From Streptomyces sp. NBC_01408 (GTDB lineage: Bacteria; Actinomycetota; Actinomycetes; Streptomycetales; Streptomycetaceae): a stretch of DNA of 64,000 nt. A program made the translations under genes and the position numbers. Positions within the stretch are counted from its first letter, which is position 1, and every line of letters starts with the position of its first letter. The DNA lies in the NCBI RefSeq assembly GCF_026340255.1, contig NZ_JAPEPJ010000002.1, positions 806,001-870,000 on the forward strand, given 5' to 3'. The notes beneath the pieces are model-generated. The model did no database searches, was not told the DNA's origin, and saw nothing but the letters and a program-made list of their open reading frames with translations. Positions 47,300-58,072 of the stretch are shown here, one piece after another.

Positions 47300-47486
47300 C
47301 GTCGACACCATGAGAGAGGCGCTGCGGGCCCCGGACACTCCCCCCGGTTCCCGAGTCTTCCGCGCAAATATGCAGCCGCGCGGGAGTATCTGCTCCGTTT
47401 GGTCCCTCTGTCCTATGAAGCACCGTGCACCGAGCGCCGTCCGGCGCACGGGTGGAGCGATGCCACGCGAGGGAGGAGACCGGCAC

Positions 47487-48053
47487 GTGAGAACAGCCGA
47501 CCCCGGTGTCCGGCGCCACGAGCTGGACACCCCGCGGCCCCTGGAGCCCGATCCCTGGGAAGCCGCGGCCAGGCTGGTGAGGGCCGCCCAGTCCGGCGAC
47601 GCCCTGGCCGTCAACGACCTGCTCAACCTGCTGACCCCGTACGTCAGCAGGCTGTGCCGCCCGATCGCCCTGACCGACAGCGCCGACGCGGTGCAGGAGT
47701 CCCTGATCGCCGTGTTCCAGGGCCTGCCGCGGCTGAAGGATCCGACCGCCCTCTACGCGTGGGTGCGCACCATCACCGTACGCGAGGCCGTCCGGGTCGC
47801 GCGGCGCGCCCAGCGGGAGACCCCGTGGGGCGAGTTCGACGACGTGCCCGGATCGCGCAGCTCGGAGCTGGCCTCCGACGTGCACGACGTACTGCGCCGG
47901 ATGTCCTCGGAGCACCGTGCGGTGCTGACCCTGCGCGAACTCGAGGGCCTGGACGAACGGTCGGCGAGCGAGATCCTGAACATTCCCTGTGGCACGGTGA
48001 AGTCGAGACTGCACCGGGCCCGCGACAGCTTTCGGAAGGCGTGGACGCGATGA
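47487..48053 (+). CDS. ECF-type RNA polymerase sigma factor B
   Basis: A 188-residue sigma factor. The GTG at 47487 is taken as start because GGGAGGAG lies eight bases before it. Region 2 is ADAVQESLIAVFQGLPRLKD followed by LYAWVRTITVREAVRVARRA. Region 4 is AVLTLRELEGLDERSASEIL followed by NIPCGTVKSRLHRARDSFRK. The TGA overlaps the ATG of SRPBCC B (ATGA), so the two proteins are translated together. It is paralogous to sigma A, but here the SRPBCC gene is downstream in the same operon, not convergent. There is no anti-sigma gene. Confidence 0.87.
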   Translation: MRTADPGVRRHELDTPRPLEPDPWEAAARLVRAAQSGDALAVNDLLNLLTPYVSRLCRPIALTDSADAVQESLIAVFQGLPRLKDPTALYAWVRTITVREAVRVARRAQRETPWGEFDDVPGSRSSELASDVHDVLRRMSSEHRAVLTLRELEGLDERSASEILNIPCGTVKSRLHRARDSFRKAWTR

Positions 48054-48556
48054 CCACCGGCTGGCCTACGGCCGCACTCGACCCCGTCCAGCGGCTGCGC
48101 GTGATGGCCGCCGGACTGGGCGCCGTCATGTACGCGGAGGAGTACATCGATGCTCCCTTCGACGAGGTGTGGGACGTGGCTAGCGACCTGGAGGGCGAGC
48201 TGCCGCACCTGGTGCCGACCCTCCAGTCCTTCCGCATGGTCCCGGGCCTCCGCCCCGGCGCCCCGGAGCGCGGGCAGGGCTGGGCCCACGGCCCCCTCGG
48301 CTACCGGGCCAGGTTCGAGGTGCTGCTCCAGCCCGGGTACTGCCTGATGCAGAGCCGGCACGTGGTCGGCGGGATGGCCGCGGTCCCCGAGGGCGACGGG
48401 ACGCGCTTCGCGGTCCTCGGCGGCGTCCGCGGTGGCCGCGAGGCCAAGGCGCTGAACGCGCTGCGCGCCCTCGGCACCGACCGCGGCCGGCGCATGATCG
48501 CCCGCACCCGGCGCCGTGCGTCGGCCCGCGGCACGGTCCGGCCGGGCGCCTCCTGA
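48050..48556 (+). CDS. SRPBCC (START-like) ligand-binding protein B
   Basis: A 168-residue paralogue of the protein at 44404. It starts MTTGWPTAALDPVQRLRVMA, then APFDEVWDVASDLEGELPHL, PGYCLMQSRHVVGGMAAVPE and GDGTRFAVLGGVRGGREAKA. The tail is Arg-rich. It is translationally coupled to sigma factor B, which strongly suggests that the two proteins act together. It could bind a hydrophobic ligand and control the sigma factor, or be an enzyme of polyketide cyclase type. There is no signal peptide. Confidence 0.75.
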   Translation: MTTGWPTAALDPVQRLRVMAAGLGAVMYAEEYIDAPFDEVWDVASDLEGELPHLVPTLQSFRMVPGLRPGAPERGQGWAHGPLGYRARFEVLLQPGYCLMQSRHVVGGMAAVPEGDGTRFAVLGGVRGGREAKALNALRALGTDRGRRMIARTRRRASARGTVRPGAS

Positions 48557-48572
48557 TCCCGGGCGGCCCGGC

Positions 48573-49820
48573 TCACCCCCGTACGAGGCGGACCGGAAGG
48601 GCCTCGACGCTGTTGCCGATGAAGCTGCGCTGGTGCGCGAGACCGGCTTCGGGGACGGCCAGGTCGAGGTCGGGGAAGCGGGAGAAGAGCCGCTCCAGGG
48701 CGACGGTGGCCTCCAGCCGGGCGAGCGGGGCGCCCACGCAGTAGTGCGCGCCGTGCCCGAAGGAGAGATGACGGGCGGCCGTGGGGCGGGTGAGGTCGAA
48801 GCGGTCGGCGTCCGGGCCGTGGCTGGACTCGTCGCGGCCGGCGGCGGTGTATCCGGCGAGCACCGGGGTGCCCCGCGGGATCACGGTGCCGTCGACGGTC
48901 AGGTCGCGGGTGGGGTAGCGGAAGGGGAACCAGCTGACCGGGCCGTCCCAGCGCAGGGTCTCGTCCACCACGTCCGACCAGGTGGCCTTCCCCTCCAGGA
49001 CGAGGGCGAGCTGGTCCCGGTGGGTGCACAGGGCGCGGACGGCGTTGCTGATGAGGTTGAGGGTGGTCTCGTGGCCCGCGACGAGCATCAGCCGCATGGT
49101 GCCGATGAGTTCGGCCTCGCTGAGCCGGTCGCCGTCGCCCTCGCGGGCGGCGATCAGGGCGCTGGTGAGGTCCTCGCCGGGATGTTCGCGGCGGGCGGCG
49201 GCGATCGTGCCCATGAGCCCGACGAGCTCGCGTACGGCGGCCATCGCCTCGGCCGGGGCGGTGTCGGTGGCGACGATCACGGTGTGGGACAGGTGGTGCA
49301 CCCGGCCCCGGTGTTCCGGGTCCACGCCGAGCAGCTCGCAGATGACGCTCATCGGGAGCGGGAGCGCGAAGTGGGTGCGCAGGTCGGCGACCCCGTCGGG
49401 GGACGCGGCCGCGGCCCGGCCGAGGTCGTCGAGCAGTGCGGCGGTCAGCTCCTCCACGCGCGGGCGCAGCCGTTCCACCTGGCGGGCGGTGAAGGCCCTG
49501 CCGACCAGCGCGCGGAGCCTGCGGTGGTCGGCGTCGTCGGCGGTGTGCATGCCCTGGGCGTCGGCGAAGACCCGTAGCGGCCAGTCCCGGGGGATGCTGC
49601 CGTCGTTCAGGGCGGGGCAGTGCCGTGCGTCCTTGGCCACGTCGGGGTGGGCGAGGAACTCCTTCAGGGCCTCGTGCCCCAGGACGACGGCTCCGGGCAC
49701 CCCGCCGGGGAGCACAACCTGCGCCACGGCTCCCCGGGCGCGCAGCCGCGCGTTGAGGGCGTGCGGGCAGCCGCCGGCCGGGTCGATCGCGTACGGGGCG
49801 GTGGGATCGTGGCGCGACAA
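48573..49820 (-). CDS. Cytochrome P450, CYP107-like
   Basis: A 415-residue P450. The oxygen-activation helix is MLVAGHETTLNLISNAV. The K-helix ExxR is DETLRWDGPVSWFPFRYPTR, and the heme-binding loop is LSFGHGAHYCVGAPLARLEA (axial Cys361). It is soluble, with no membrane anchor. It hydroxylates or epoxidises a small molecule using ferredoxin partners that are not encoded next to it. It converges with SRPBCC B, leaving 16 bases between stops. No biosynthetic partner is obvious, and the substrate is unknown. Confidence 0.93.
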   Translation of the reverse strand: MSRHDPTAPYAIDPAGGCPHALNARLRARGAVAQVVLPGGVPGAVVLGHEALKEFLAHPDVAKDARHCPALNDGSIPRDWPLRVFADAQGMHTADDADHRRLRALVGRAFTARQVERLRPRVEELTAALLDDLGRAAAASPDGVADLRTHFALPLPMSVICELLGVDPEHRGRVHHLSHTVIVATDTAPAEAMAAVRELVGLMGTIAAARREHPGEDLTSALIAAREGDGDRLSEAELIGTMRLMLVAGHETTLNLISNAVRALCTHRDQLALVLEGKATWSDVVDETLRWDGPVSWFPFRYPTRDLTVDGTVIPRGTPVLAGYTAAGRDESSHGPDADRFDLTRPTAARHLSFGHGAHYCVGAPLARLEATVALERLFSRFPDLDLAVPEAGLAHQRSFIGNSVEALPVRLVRG

Positions 49821-49934
49821 GCCGTTCTCCTGACCTCGTGGACGGAACCGCTCAACAGTGCGGCTTGGAGGGCGGGTTGTACAAGCCTGCGGGTCGTACG
49901 CGGCCGCCCGCCCCGGGCGTCGTAGGGTCGGGTC

Positions 49935-50858
49935 ATGCCGGAATCACAGCGGACTCTTCAAGGCAAGGTCGCCCTCGTGGCCGGGGCGACGCGGGGCGCG
50001 GGCCGGGGCATCGCGGTCCAGCTGGGAGCTCGGGGCGCGACCGTCTACGTGTCGGGGCGCAGCACCCGGGGCAGGCGTTCGGAGTACGACCGGCCCGAGA
50101 CCATCGAGGAGACGGCGGAGCTGGTCACCGCGGCGGGCGGGCAGGGCATCGCGGTGGTCGCCGACCATCTGGTGCCGGAGCAGGTCGAGGCCCTGGTCGG
50201 CCGGATCGACGCCGAACAGGGGCGGCTGGACGTCCTGGTCAACGACATCTGGGGCGGGGAGAAGCTCTTCGAGTGGGACAGCACGGTCTGGGAGCACGAC
50301 CTGGACAAGGGGCTGCGGCTGATGCGGCTGGCGGTGGAGACCCATGCCGTCACGAGCCATTTCGCGGTGCCGCTGCTGCTGCGCGAGCCGGGCGGGCTGG
50401 TGGTGGAGATGACGGACGGCACCAGCGAGTACAACACGAGCCGCTACCGGGTCTCGTTCTTCTACGACCTCGCCAAGTCCTCGGTTCTGCGCATGGCGTT
50501 CGCCCTGGGCCACGAGCTGGGTCCGCGCGGGGCCACCGCGGTGGCGCTGACCCCGGGGTGGCTGCGCTCGGAGATGATGCTCGACAACTTCGGGGTGACG
50601 GAGGAGAACTGGCGGGACGCCCTGGAGAAGGTTCCGCACTTCGGCATCTCCGAGACCCCCTCGTACGTGGGCCGGGCGGTCGCCGCGCTCGCCGCGGACC
50701 CGGAGGTGTCCCGCTGGAACGGGCAGTCCCTGTCCAGCGGGCAGCTGGCCCGGGTCTACGGCTTCACGGACCTCGACGGCAGCACGCCGGACGCCTGGCG
50801 GTACATGGTCGAGGTCCAGGACCCGGGGCTCCCGGCGGACCCCGACCGCTACCGCTGA
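49935..50858 (+). CDS. Short-chain dehydrogenase/reductase
   Basis: A 307-residue NAD(P)-binding enzyme. The nucleotide motif is VALVAGATRGAGRGIAVQLG. The NNAG-equivalent is VLVNDIWGG. The catalytic Ser region is EMTDGTSEYNTSRYRVSFFY, with Tyr and Lys in FFYDLAKSSV. The C-terminal third is longer than in short members and fits the Streptomyces SDR group with a NDIWGG-type loop. The ATG at 49935 follows a GTCGG leader with no clear ribosome binding site. It is oriented divergently from the P450 and convergent with the methyltransferase gene. The substrate is unknown. Confidence 0.85.
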   Translation: MPESQRTLQGKVALVAGATRGAGRGIAVQLGARGATVYVSGRSTRGRRSEYDRPETIEETAELVTAAGGQGIAVVADHLVPEQVEALVGRIDAEQGRLDVLVNDIWGGEKLFEWDSTVWEHDLDKGLRLMRLAVETHAVTSHFAVPLLLREPGGLVVEMTDGTSEYNTSRYRVSFFYDLAKSSVLRMAFALGHELGPRGATAVALTPGWLRSEMMLDNFGVTEENWRDALEKVPHFGISETPSYVGRAVAALAADPEVSRWNGQSLSSGQLARVYGFTDLDGSTPDAWRYMVEVQDPGLPADPDRYR

Positions 50859-50862
50859 GCGG

Positions 50863-51591
50863 CTACCGGCGGAAGAGGGCCGTCCAGAGGAAGGGCTCGC
50901 CGAAGAACGGGGATGCGGCCGGCTCGTCGCGCATGCGCCGCAGTTCGACCTCGGCCAGGTCGGAGAAGATCCAGCGCAGCGACTCCGGCGTGTAGGCGAG
51001 CCCGCCGCCGAGACCGGCCGCCTGCCGGTAGAAGTCCGCGTCGGACAGTTCGGAGCCCATGCCTCCGGCGGCGAAGCAGGTGAGGGCGAGGTGGCCGCCG
51101 GGGGCGAGGGCGCGGTCGAGGAGCGCGCGGTAGCTGATGCGGCGGTGGGGCGGCAGGTGGTGGAAGCAGCCCGAGTCGTAGATCAGGTCGTACGGTCCGC
51201 CCAGCTCGGCCGCGGTGAGCGCGAAGGCGTCGCCGCAGTGGAAGCGGATGTCGGCGCCGGCCTCGCGGGCGCGCTCCTCGGCCCAGGCGACGGCTGCGGG
51301 CGACAGGTCGACGGCGTCCACCTCGAAGCCCAGGGAGGCGAGGTGGAGGGCGTTGCGGCCGGGGCCGCAGCCCAGGTCGAGGGCGCGGCCCGGGGTGATC
51401 AGGCCGCGGTCGAGGTAGGAGACCAGGTTCTCGTCCGGCTTCGCCACGAAGAACGGCACCGCCTTGGAGCGGTCCGCGTAGAACCCGTCCCACCAGGAGG
51501 CGCCGCCGGTCGTCCAGCGGTCGGCCTCCGCGGCGAACAGGCCGTCCAGCAGGCTGAGCACGTCGTCCACCGAGCGTATGTTCCGGTCCAT
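50863..51591 (-). CDS. SAM-dependent class I methyltransferase
   Basis: A 242-residue enzyme. Motif I is ALDLGCGPGRNALHLASLGF. Motif II with the acidic ribose contact is VDAVDLSPAAVAWAE. Post-motif I is IRFHCGDAFAL, and motif IV is YDLIYDSGCFHHLPPHRRIS. The substrate-binding end includes WTTGGASWWDGFYADR near the N-terminus. The ATG is preceded by GGGGAG. It resembles thiol or small-molecule methyltransferases of the TehB/UbiE type. Its target is not known. Its stop lies 4 bases from that of the SDR gene. Confidence 0.85.
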   Translation of the reverse strand: MDRNIRSVDDVLSLLDGLFAAEADRWTTGGASWWDGFYADRSKAVPFFVAKPDENLVSYLDRGLITPGRALDLGCGPGRNALHLASLGFEVDAVDLSPAAVAWAEERAREAGADIRFHCGDAFALTAAELGGPYDLIYDSGCFHHLPPHRRISYRALLDRALAPGGHLALTCFAAGGMGSELSDADFYRQAAGLGGGLAYTPESLRWIFSDLAEVELRRMRDEPAASPFFGEPFLWTALFRR

Positions 51592-51815
51592 GAACTCCCC
51601 TTTCCCAAGGAGACGATCATAGTCGCCGGCAGCACATAAGCCCAGGTCAGAGGCGATTCAAGCCACCCTCGGGCGACTCCTGGGCGGCCTGCTGAGGGCC
51701 CCTGGCGCCGGTGCCGGACCCCGCCCCTCCAGCAGGCCGCACGCGAGCTCCCGTACGCCCGCCGAGGGCCGCCAGGAGGGCTCTCCGGGGCGCGCCGGGG
51801 CGGCTTTTCGCAACC

Positions 51816-52616
51816 TCAGGCGCCCCGGCCGGTCCGGGTCTCGATCAGACGGGCCAGCCCGTCCAGGACGCACTGGAGGCCGAAGGCCCCCACCGTCCGC
51901 GGGTTGTAGGCGCCGACCGCGCTGCCGACCCGGCCGCCGAGCGGGTAGCGCTCGGGGTCCATGGCCCGCTCCAGCAGCGGGGCGCTGACGGCCCACCACT
52001 CCTCGTCGCTCTGCCGGCTGTTGTGGTCGGCGGCGTCGGCGGCGGCCAGGGCGCTGGCGTGGACGAAGCCCAGGAGGTGGGTGAGGGCGGCGTCCATCTC
52101 GACGTCGGTGAGGCCGATGCCGTCGAAGGCTGCCAGTTCGTACTCGTACTTCTCGATCACCCCGGGGCCCAGGGGCGGGCGGGTGACGGACAGGTCCGCG
52201 AGCCAGGGGTGGCGCCCGAGCAGGTCGCGGTTGTCGTCTGCGACGCGCGTGACCTTCAACTGCCACGACTCCCCGGCGGCGGCCGGCCGGCGCTCCATGT
52301 GCAGGTACGCGTCGTCCAGCATGAGGTCGAGCAGCTCGGCCTTGCCCGGGACGTACGTGTAGAGGGTCATCGGGGTGACGCCGAGGCGCTGGGCCAGCGC
52401 CCGCATGGTCAGCGCCGCGAGCCCGTCCTCGTCGGCGAGGGCGGTCGCGGCGGCGACCACGGCGTCCACGCTGAGCCCCTGGCGCGGTCCGCGCCGCCCC
52501 GGCCGCCGGACCTCCTGGCCCGGGTCCTGCCCCGACGGCCCCGACTGCCCCGACCGCCGCCACAGCAGCTCCAGCGTGCGGACGGGGTCGCCCGCCGAGC
52601 TCCGGTCCTTCGCCAT
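51816..52616 (-). CDS. TetR/AcrR family regulator of the UvrA-like gene
   Basis: A 266-residue repressor starting MAKDRSSAGDPVRTLELLWR with AAGGAG upstream. A long Arg/Gly/Gln-rich N-terminal extension of about 45 residues precedes the DNA-binding helices. The HTH is MRALAQRLGVTPMTLYTYVP. The ligand domain includes MDAALTHLLGFVHASALAAA and the TetR_C-type ending VLDGLARLIETR. It is divergent from the UvrA-like gene with repeated CGTATAGAGTA motifs between them, so it probably represses that gene until a drug binds. Confidence 0.88.
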   Translation of the reverse strand: MAKDRSSAGDPVRTLELLWRRSGQSGPSGQDPGQEVRRPGRRGPRQGLSVDAVVAAATALADEDGLAALTMRALAQRLGVTPMTLYTYVPGKAELLDLMLDDAYLHMERRPAAAGESWQLKVTRVADDNRDLLGRHPWLADLSVTRPPLGPGVIEKYEYELAAFDGIGLTDVEMDAALTHLLGFVHASALAAADAADHNSRQSDEEWWAVSAPLLERAMDPERYPLGGRVGSAVGAYNPRTVGAFGLQCVLDGLARLIETRTGRGA

Positions 52617-52636
52617 CTCCGGCTCCTTCCCCGCCC

Positions 52637-52676
52637 TATAATTATCTACACCGTATAGAGTACAGCGTATAGAGTA
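52637..52676. promoter_or_regulatory. Divergent promoter with repeated operator half-sites
   Basis: An unusually AT-rich island between the TetR and UvrA-like genes. TATAAT lies at 52637-52642, and CGTATAGAGTA occurs twice in direct orientation at 52652-52662 and 52666-52676. The segment CTACACCGTATAG is a near palindrome overlapping the first repeat. This is a likely TetR binding site and promoter for both genes. Confidence 0.6.
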
Positions 52677-52709
52677 GGCTTGAGACAGTCGCCCTCGCGA
52701 GGAGTTCCC

Positions 52710-55022
<2,313 letters not shown>

Positions 55023-55102
55023 CCCCCGCCACCAGCACGCGCACGCCGTACGCGGATGAGTACGGCGTGCGCGAGCCGGGCAGGACCCCCACGGCCCCCG
55101 GG

Positions 55103-56179
55103 TCACCGGAGCGCGCCGGCCTCCGGGAACTCCAGTTCGCGGCCTGCGCCGAGCGGGGCGAAGAACCGCTCGACCTCGGCGTTTGTGACGGCCTCCAGGG
55201 CGGCCGGCGACCAGCGCGGCCTGCGGTCCTTGTCGACGACCTGGGCCCGGACCCCCTCCACCAGGTCCGGCATGGCCAGCGCGTGGCAGGACACGCGGAA
55301 CTCCTGGGCCAGCACCCGCTCCAGCGTCGCCGTCCCGGCGGCCCGGCGCAGGGCGGCGAGGGTGACCTTGAGCGCCGTCGGGGACTTGGCCAGGATCGTC
55401 TCGGCGGCCTCCTTCGCGGCCGGGTCGCCGTGACCCAGCAGCCGGTCCACGATCTCCTCGACGGTCTGCGCCGCGTAGCAGTGGTCGATCCAGGGCCGGC
55501 GGCCGGCGAGGTCACCTGGCTCGGGTGTGGTGGCGTACCTCGGCAGCACCTCGTGGGCGGGGGCCGCGGCGAGCTCGGCGGTGAGGTCGTCGAGCCGGCC
55601 GGCGGGGACGTAGTGGTCGGCGAGTCCGCACAGCAGCGCGTCGGCGGCGCCCACGGCGGTGCCGGTGAGGGCCAGGTGGGTGCCGAGCCCGCCCGGGGCG
55701 CGGGCGAGCAGGTAGGTGCCGCCGACGTCGGGGACGAAGCCGATCCCGGTCTCGGGCATGGCGACCCGGGAGCGTTCGGTGACGACGCGGACGCCTCCGT
55801 GGGCCGAGACGCCGACTCCGCCGCCCATCACGATCCCGTCCATGAGGGCCACGTACGGCTTGGGGTAGCGGGCGATGTGCGCGTTGAGCCGGTACTCGTC
55901 GCGCCAGAATGCGGGAGAGGCGGTGGCCCCGGCCTTCGCGTCGTCGTGGATGGCCCGGATGTCCCCGCCCGCGCACAGACCGCGCTCCCCGGCCCCGCGG
56001 ATCAGGACCTGGTGGACGGCCCGGTCTTGCTCCCAGGCCGTGAGGGCCTCGTCGATCCGCCGCACCATGGGGTGGGTGAGGGCGTTGAGGGCCTTGGGGC
56101 GGTTGAGGGTGACCACCCCGGTGCGGCCCTGGATCTCGAACAGGACGGTGTTCTCGGCGCTGTCGTCTGCGGTCTTCAC
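55103..56179 (-). CDS. Enoyl-CoA hydratase/3-hydroxyisobutyryl-CoA hydrolase family
   Basis: A 358-residue crotonase-fold enzyme starting at GTG (VKTADDSAENTVLFEIQGRT). The oxyanion-hole region is GERGLCAGGDIRAIHDDAKA. The second is MDGIVMGGGVGVSAHGGVRV, followed by AMPETGIGFVPDVGGTYLLA. The C-terminal FRVSCHALAMPDLVEGVRAQ, with RAQVVDKDRRPRWSP, is typical of 3-hydroxyisobutyryl-CoA hydrolases of valine catabolism. It is divergent from the RibD-like gene with only 36 bases between starts. A general fatty-acid hydratase is the alternative. Confidence 0.87.
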   Translation of the reverse strand: MKTADDSAENTVLFEIQGRTGVVTLNRPKALNALTHPMVRRIDEALTAWEQDRAVHQVLIRGAGERGLCAGGDIRAIHDDAKAGATASPAFWRDEYRLNAHIARYPKPYVALMDGIVMGGGVGVSAHGGVRVVTERSRVAMPETGIGFVPDVGGTYLLARAPGGLGTHLALTGTAVGAADALLCGLADHYVPAGRLDDLTAELAAAPAHEVLPRYATTPEPGDLAGRRPWIDHCYAAQTVEEIVDRLLGHGDPAAKEAAETILAKSPTALKVTLAALRRAAGTATLERVLAQEFRVSCHALAMPDLVEGVRAQVVDKDRRPRWSPAALEAVTNAEVERFFAPLGAGRELEFPEAGALR

Positions 56180-56215
56180 AGCGATCAGTATGTCCGCGGA
56201 GTAGCGTGAGCCGGT

Positions 56216-56776
56216 ATGCGAAAGATCATTCTGATGCTGTCGGTGTCCCTCGACGGATTCATCGAGGGTCCCGAGCGGCAGATCGACTGGCACACGGTCG
56301 ACGATGAACTGCACCAGCACTTCAACGACGAGGCCCGGGCGATGGGCGGCTTCCTGGAAGGCCGCGTGACGTACGAGCTGATGGAGGATTTCTGGCCGAC
56401 CGCCGACGCGGACCCCACGATCTCCGGGCCGATGGCCGAGTTCGCGGGCATCTGGCGGGACACGCCCAAGTACGTGTACTCGCGCACCCTGGAGACGGTC
56501 GGCCCGAACGCCGTGCTCGTCCGGGACGTCGTCCCGGCGGAGGTCGCCGCCCTGAAGGCGGCCCCCGGAGGCGACCTGTGCGTGGGAGGGGCGGATCTCG
56601 CCGCCTCGTTCCTGCGCCACGACCTGGTGGACGCATTCCAGATCTACGTCCACCCCGTGCTCATCGGCCGCGGCAAACCGCTCTTCCCGCCGTCCGACAC
56701 CCGCACGCCGCTCCGCCTCGACGGCACGCACACCTTCGGCAACGGGGTCGTCCAGCTGCGGTACGAGCGGCCGTAG
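56216..56776 (+). CDS. RibD C-terminal/dihydrofolate-reductase-like protein
   Basis: A 186-residue reductase-fold protein. It opens MRKIILMLSVSLDGFIEGPE, the first strand and substrate loop, and has FLEGRVTYELMEDFWPTAD. The nucleotide contact appears in the segment GGDLCVGGADLAASFLRHDL. It ends FQIYVHPVLIGRGKPLFPPS, the family signature. It is a stand-alone member of the RibD_C group common in Streptomyces, of unknown substrate. The start ATG lies just after a bidirectional promoter gap of 36 bases. Confidence 0.87.
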   Translation: MRKIILMLSVSLDGFIEGPERQIDWHTVDDELHQHFNDEARAMGGFLEGRVTYELMEDFWPTADADPTISGPMAEFAGIWRDTPKYVYSRTLETVGPNAVLVRDVVPAEVAALKAAPGGDLCVGGADLAASFLRHDLVDAFQIYVHPVLIGRGKPLFPPSDTRTPLRLDGTHTFGNGVVQLRYERP

Positions 56777-56829
56777 GGGGCGTACGGTCCGGGCCGGTCC
56801 GGGCTGGGCGTGCGGTCGGGGCCGGTCCT

Positions 56830-56887
56830 ACGGGTCCGGAGCTGGGCGTACGGGTCCGGAGCTGGGCGTAGGGGTCCGAGCGGGGCG
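56830..56887. repeat. Three-unit 20-bp tandem repeat
   Basis: ACGGGTCCGGAGCTGGGCGT occurs exactly at 56830-56849 and 56850-56869, and in shortened form AGGGGTCCGAGCGGGGCGT-like at 56870-56887. It fills the gap between two convergent genes and has no coding role that I can see. Confidence 0.75.
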
Positions 56888-56923
56888 TACCGTCCGGGAG
56901 GGACCCTCGCCCTGTCGGGCGGG

Positions 56924-57382
56924 TCACGGCCGGGCCCACGCCTCCCGCACCGGTGACGGGCAGGCCACCTCCACCCAGACGCACTTGCCGTCGGGCCCGG
57001 GCCGCGACCCCCAGCCGCGGGACAGCCGTTCCACTATCAGCAGGCCGTGTCCGCCCGGCTGCCCCGGTCGCAGGAGCGAGCCCGGCCGCAGGGGCTGCGG
57101 CGGCGCCGGGTTGCCGTCGGTCACCTCGATCCGCAGCCGCTCCTCGGTGCAGTCCAGCAGCAGCGCGCCCGGCCCGCCGCCGTGCAGGCAGGCGTTGGCC
57201 ACCAGCTCCGACACCAGCAGGAGCACGTCCTCGGCGGCCTCCCGGTCCTCCTCCGCCTCGGCGGGGAGCCACTGCCAGGCGGTCAGCGCCCTGCGGGTGA
57301 ACTCGCGGCTGCGCGTCACGACGTCGGTGGTCCCGTCCAGTACCAGGTACCAGGTCCGGTCGGGCGACCCCCGCTGCTCCAT
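56924..57382 (-). CDS. HATPase_c anti-sigma-type regulatory ATPase
   Basis: A 152-residue single-domain kinase-like protein of the RsbW/SpoIIAB group. The N box is DVLLLVSELVANACLHGGGP. The G1 region is RIEVTDGNPAP, and the G2 region is QPGGHGLLIVERLSRGWGSR. The start is ATG (MEQRGSPDRTWYLVLDG). Two of these small proteins, this one and the STAS protein at 57484, lie on the same strand 101 bases apart, as in partner-switching pairs. Its target sigma factor is not identified here. Many Streptomyces paralogues are orphan, so the partnership is likely but not shown. Confidence 0.87.
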   Translation of the reverse strand: MEQRGSPDRTWYLVLDGTTDVVTRSREFTRRALTAWQWLPAEAEEDREAAEDVLLLVSELVANACLHGGGPGALLLDCTEERLRIEVTDGNPAPPQPLRPGSLLRPGQPGGHGLLIVERLSRGWGSRPGPDGKCVWVEVACPSPVREAWARP

Positions 57383-57483
57383 GACGCTCAGGCTCCTCCG
57401 TGTCGGCGCGGAGTCGTATCCGCGTGTCCCCGTTGTCCCTGTTATCCCTGGTGTCCGCGGGTCCGCACCCCGCGAACCGGGCG

Positions 57484-57861
57484 CTAGGCCGTGTCCGGCG
57501 GACCGCCCGCCTCGCCCAGGGCCTCCGCCACATCGGCGTGCACGGGGAACACCCCGTCCGCGCCGGTGATGCGGAACATCCGGGCGACCGGACCGCGCAG
57601 GCCGATCAGTTCCAGACCCGCACCGGCCTCTTGCGCGTTGAGCCGGCTGTGCAGCAGCACGTTCAGCCCCGTGGAATCGCAGAAGTCAAGGTCGGTGAGG
57701 TCCACCAGCAGTCGGCCGCCGGAGGTGACCGCCGCATCCAGCGCATCGCGCAGCGGCGGCGCCGTGTCGTGGTCCAGCTCCCCCGCCAGTTCGACGACGA
57801 CGGCTCCGTCCACGGTCCGCACCGCGACGGTGAAGCGCTCGCTGTCCGCTTCCGGAACCAT
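57484..57861 (-). CDS. STAS-domain anti-sigma factor antagonist
   Basis: A 125-residue STAS domain of the RsbV/SpoIIAA type. The phosphorylatable serine is S63 in LTDLDFCDSTGLNVLLHSRL. Flanking strands are VAVRTVDGAVVVELAGELDH and LELIGLRGPVARMF. It is transcribed before the ATPase gene. In the partner-switch model the ATPase phosphorylates this serine. A terminator-type hairpin at 57989-58031 separates it from the amidase gene upstream. Confidence 0.9.
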   Translation of the reverse strand: MVPEADSERFTVAVRTVDGAVVVELAGELDHDTAPPLRDALDAAVTSGGRLLVDLTDLDFCDSTGLNVLLHSRLNAQEAGAGLELIGLRGPVARMFRITGADGVFPVHADVAEALGEAGGPPDTA

Positions 57862-57988
57862 CCGGCATCACCCTTCCGTTCTGTCCGGCACCTTCCCTGA
57901 AGCGGCGGGGATACGCATCCGGGAAGCATGATCTGCGACACGTCGGGCAGTGGCCGTCACAGAAGCCTGTCGAGCACTGCGGCCACGG

Positions 57989-58031
57989 AAGCCCCCGGAC
58001 GACAACCGCCCCGGGGGCCGCCCGGGGGCTT
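57989..58031. terminator. Hairpin downstream of the amidase gene
   Basis: AAGCCCCCGG (57989-57998) pairs with CCGGGGGCTT (58022-58031), followed by TT on the rightward strand. A second CCGGGGG run lies in the loop. It lies 42 bases after the amidase stop (leftward transcription) and before the STAS gene start, so it probably separates these two transcripts. Confidence 0.6.
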
Positions 58032-58072
58032 TCGCCTGCCCGGCCCCGGGGCCGGGAGCCGCGAGACACCTC

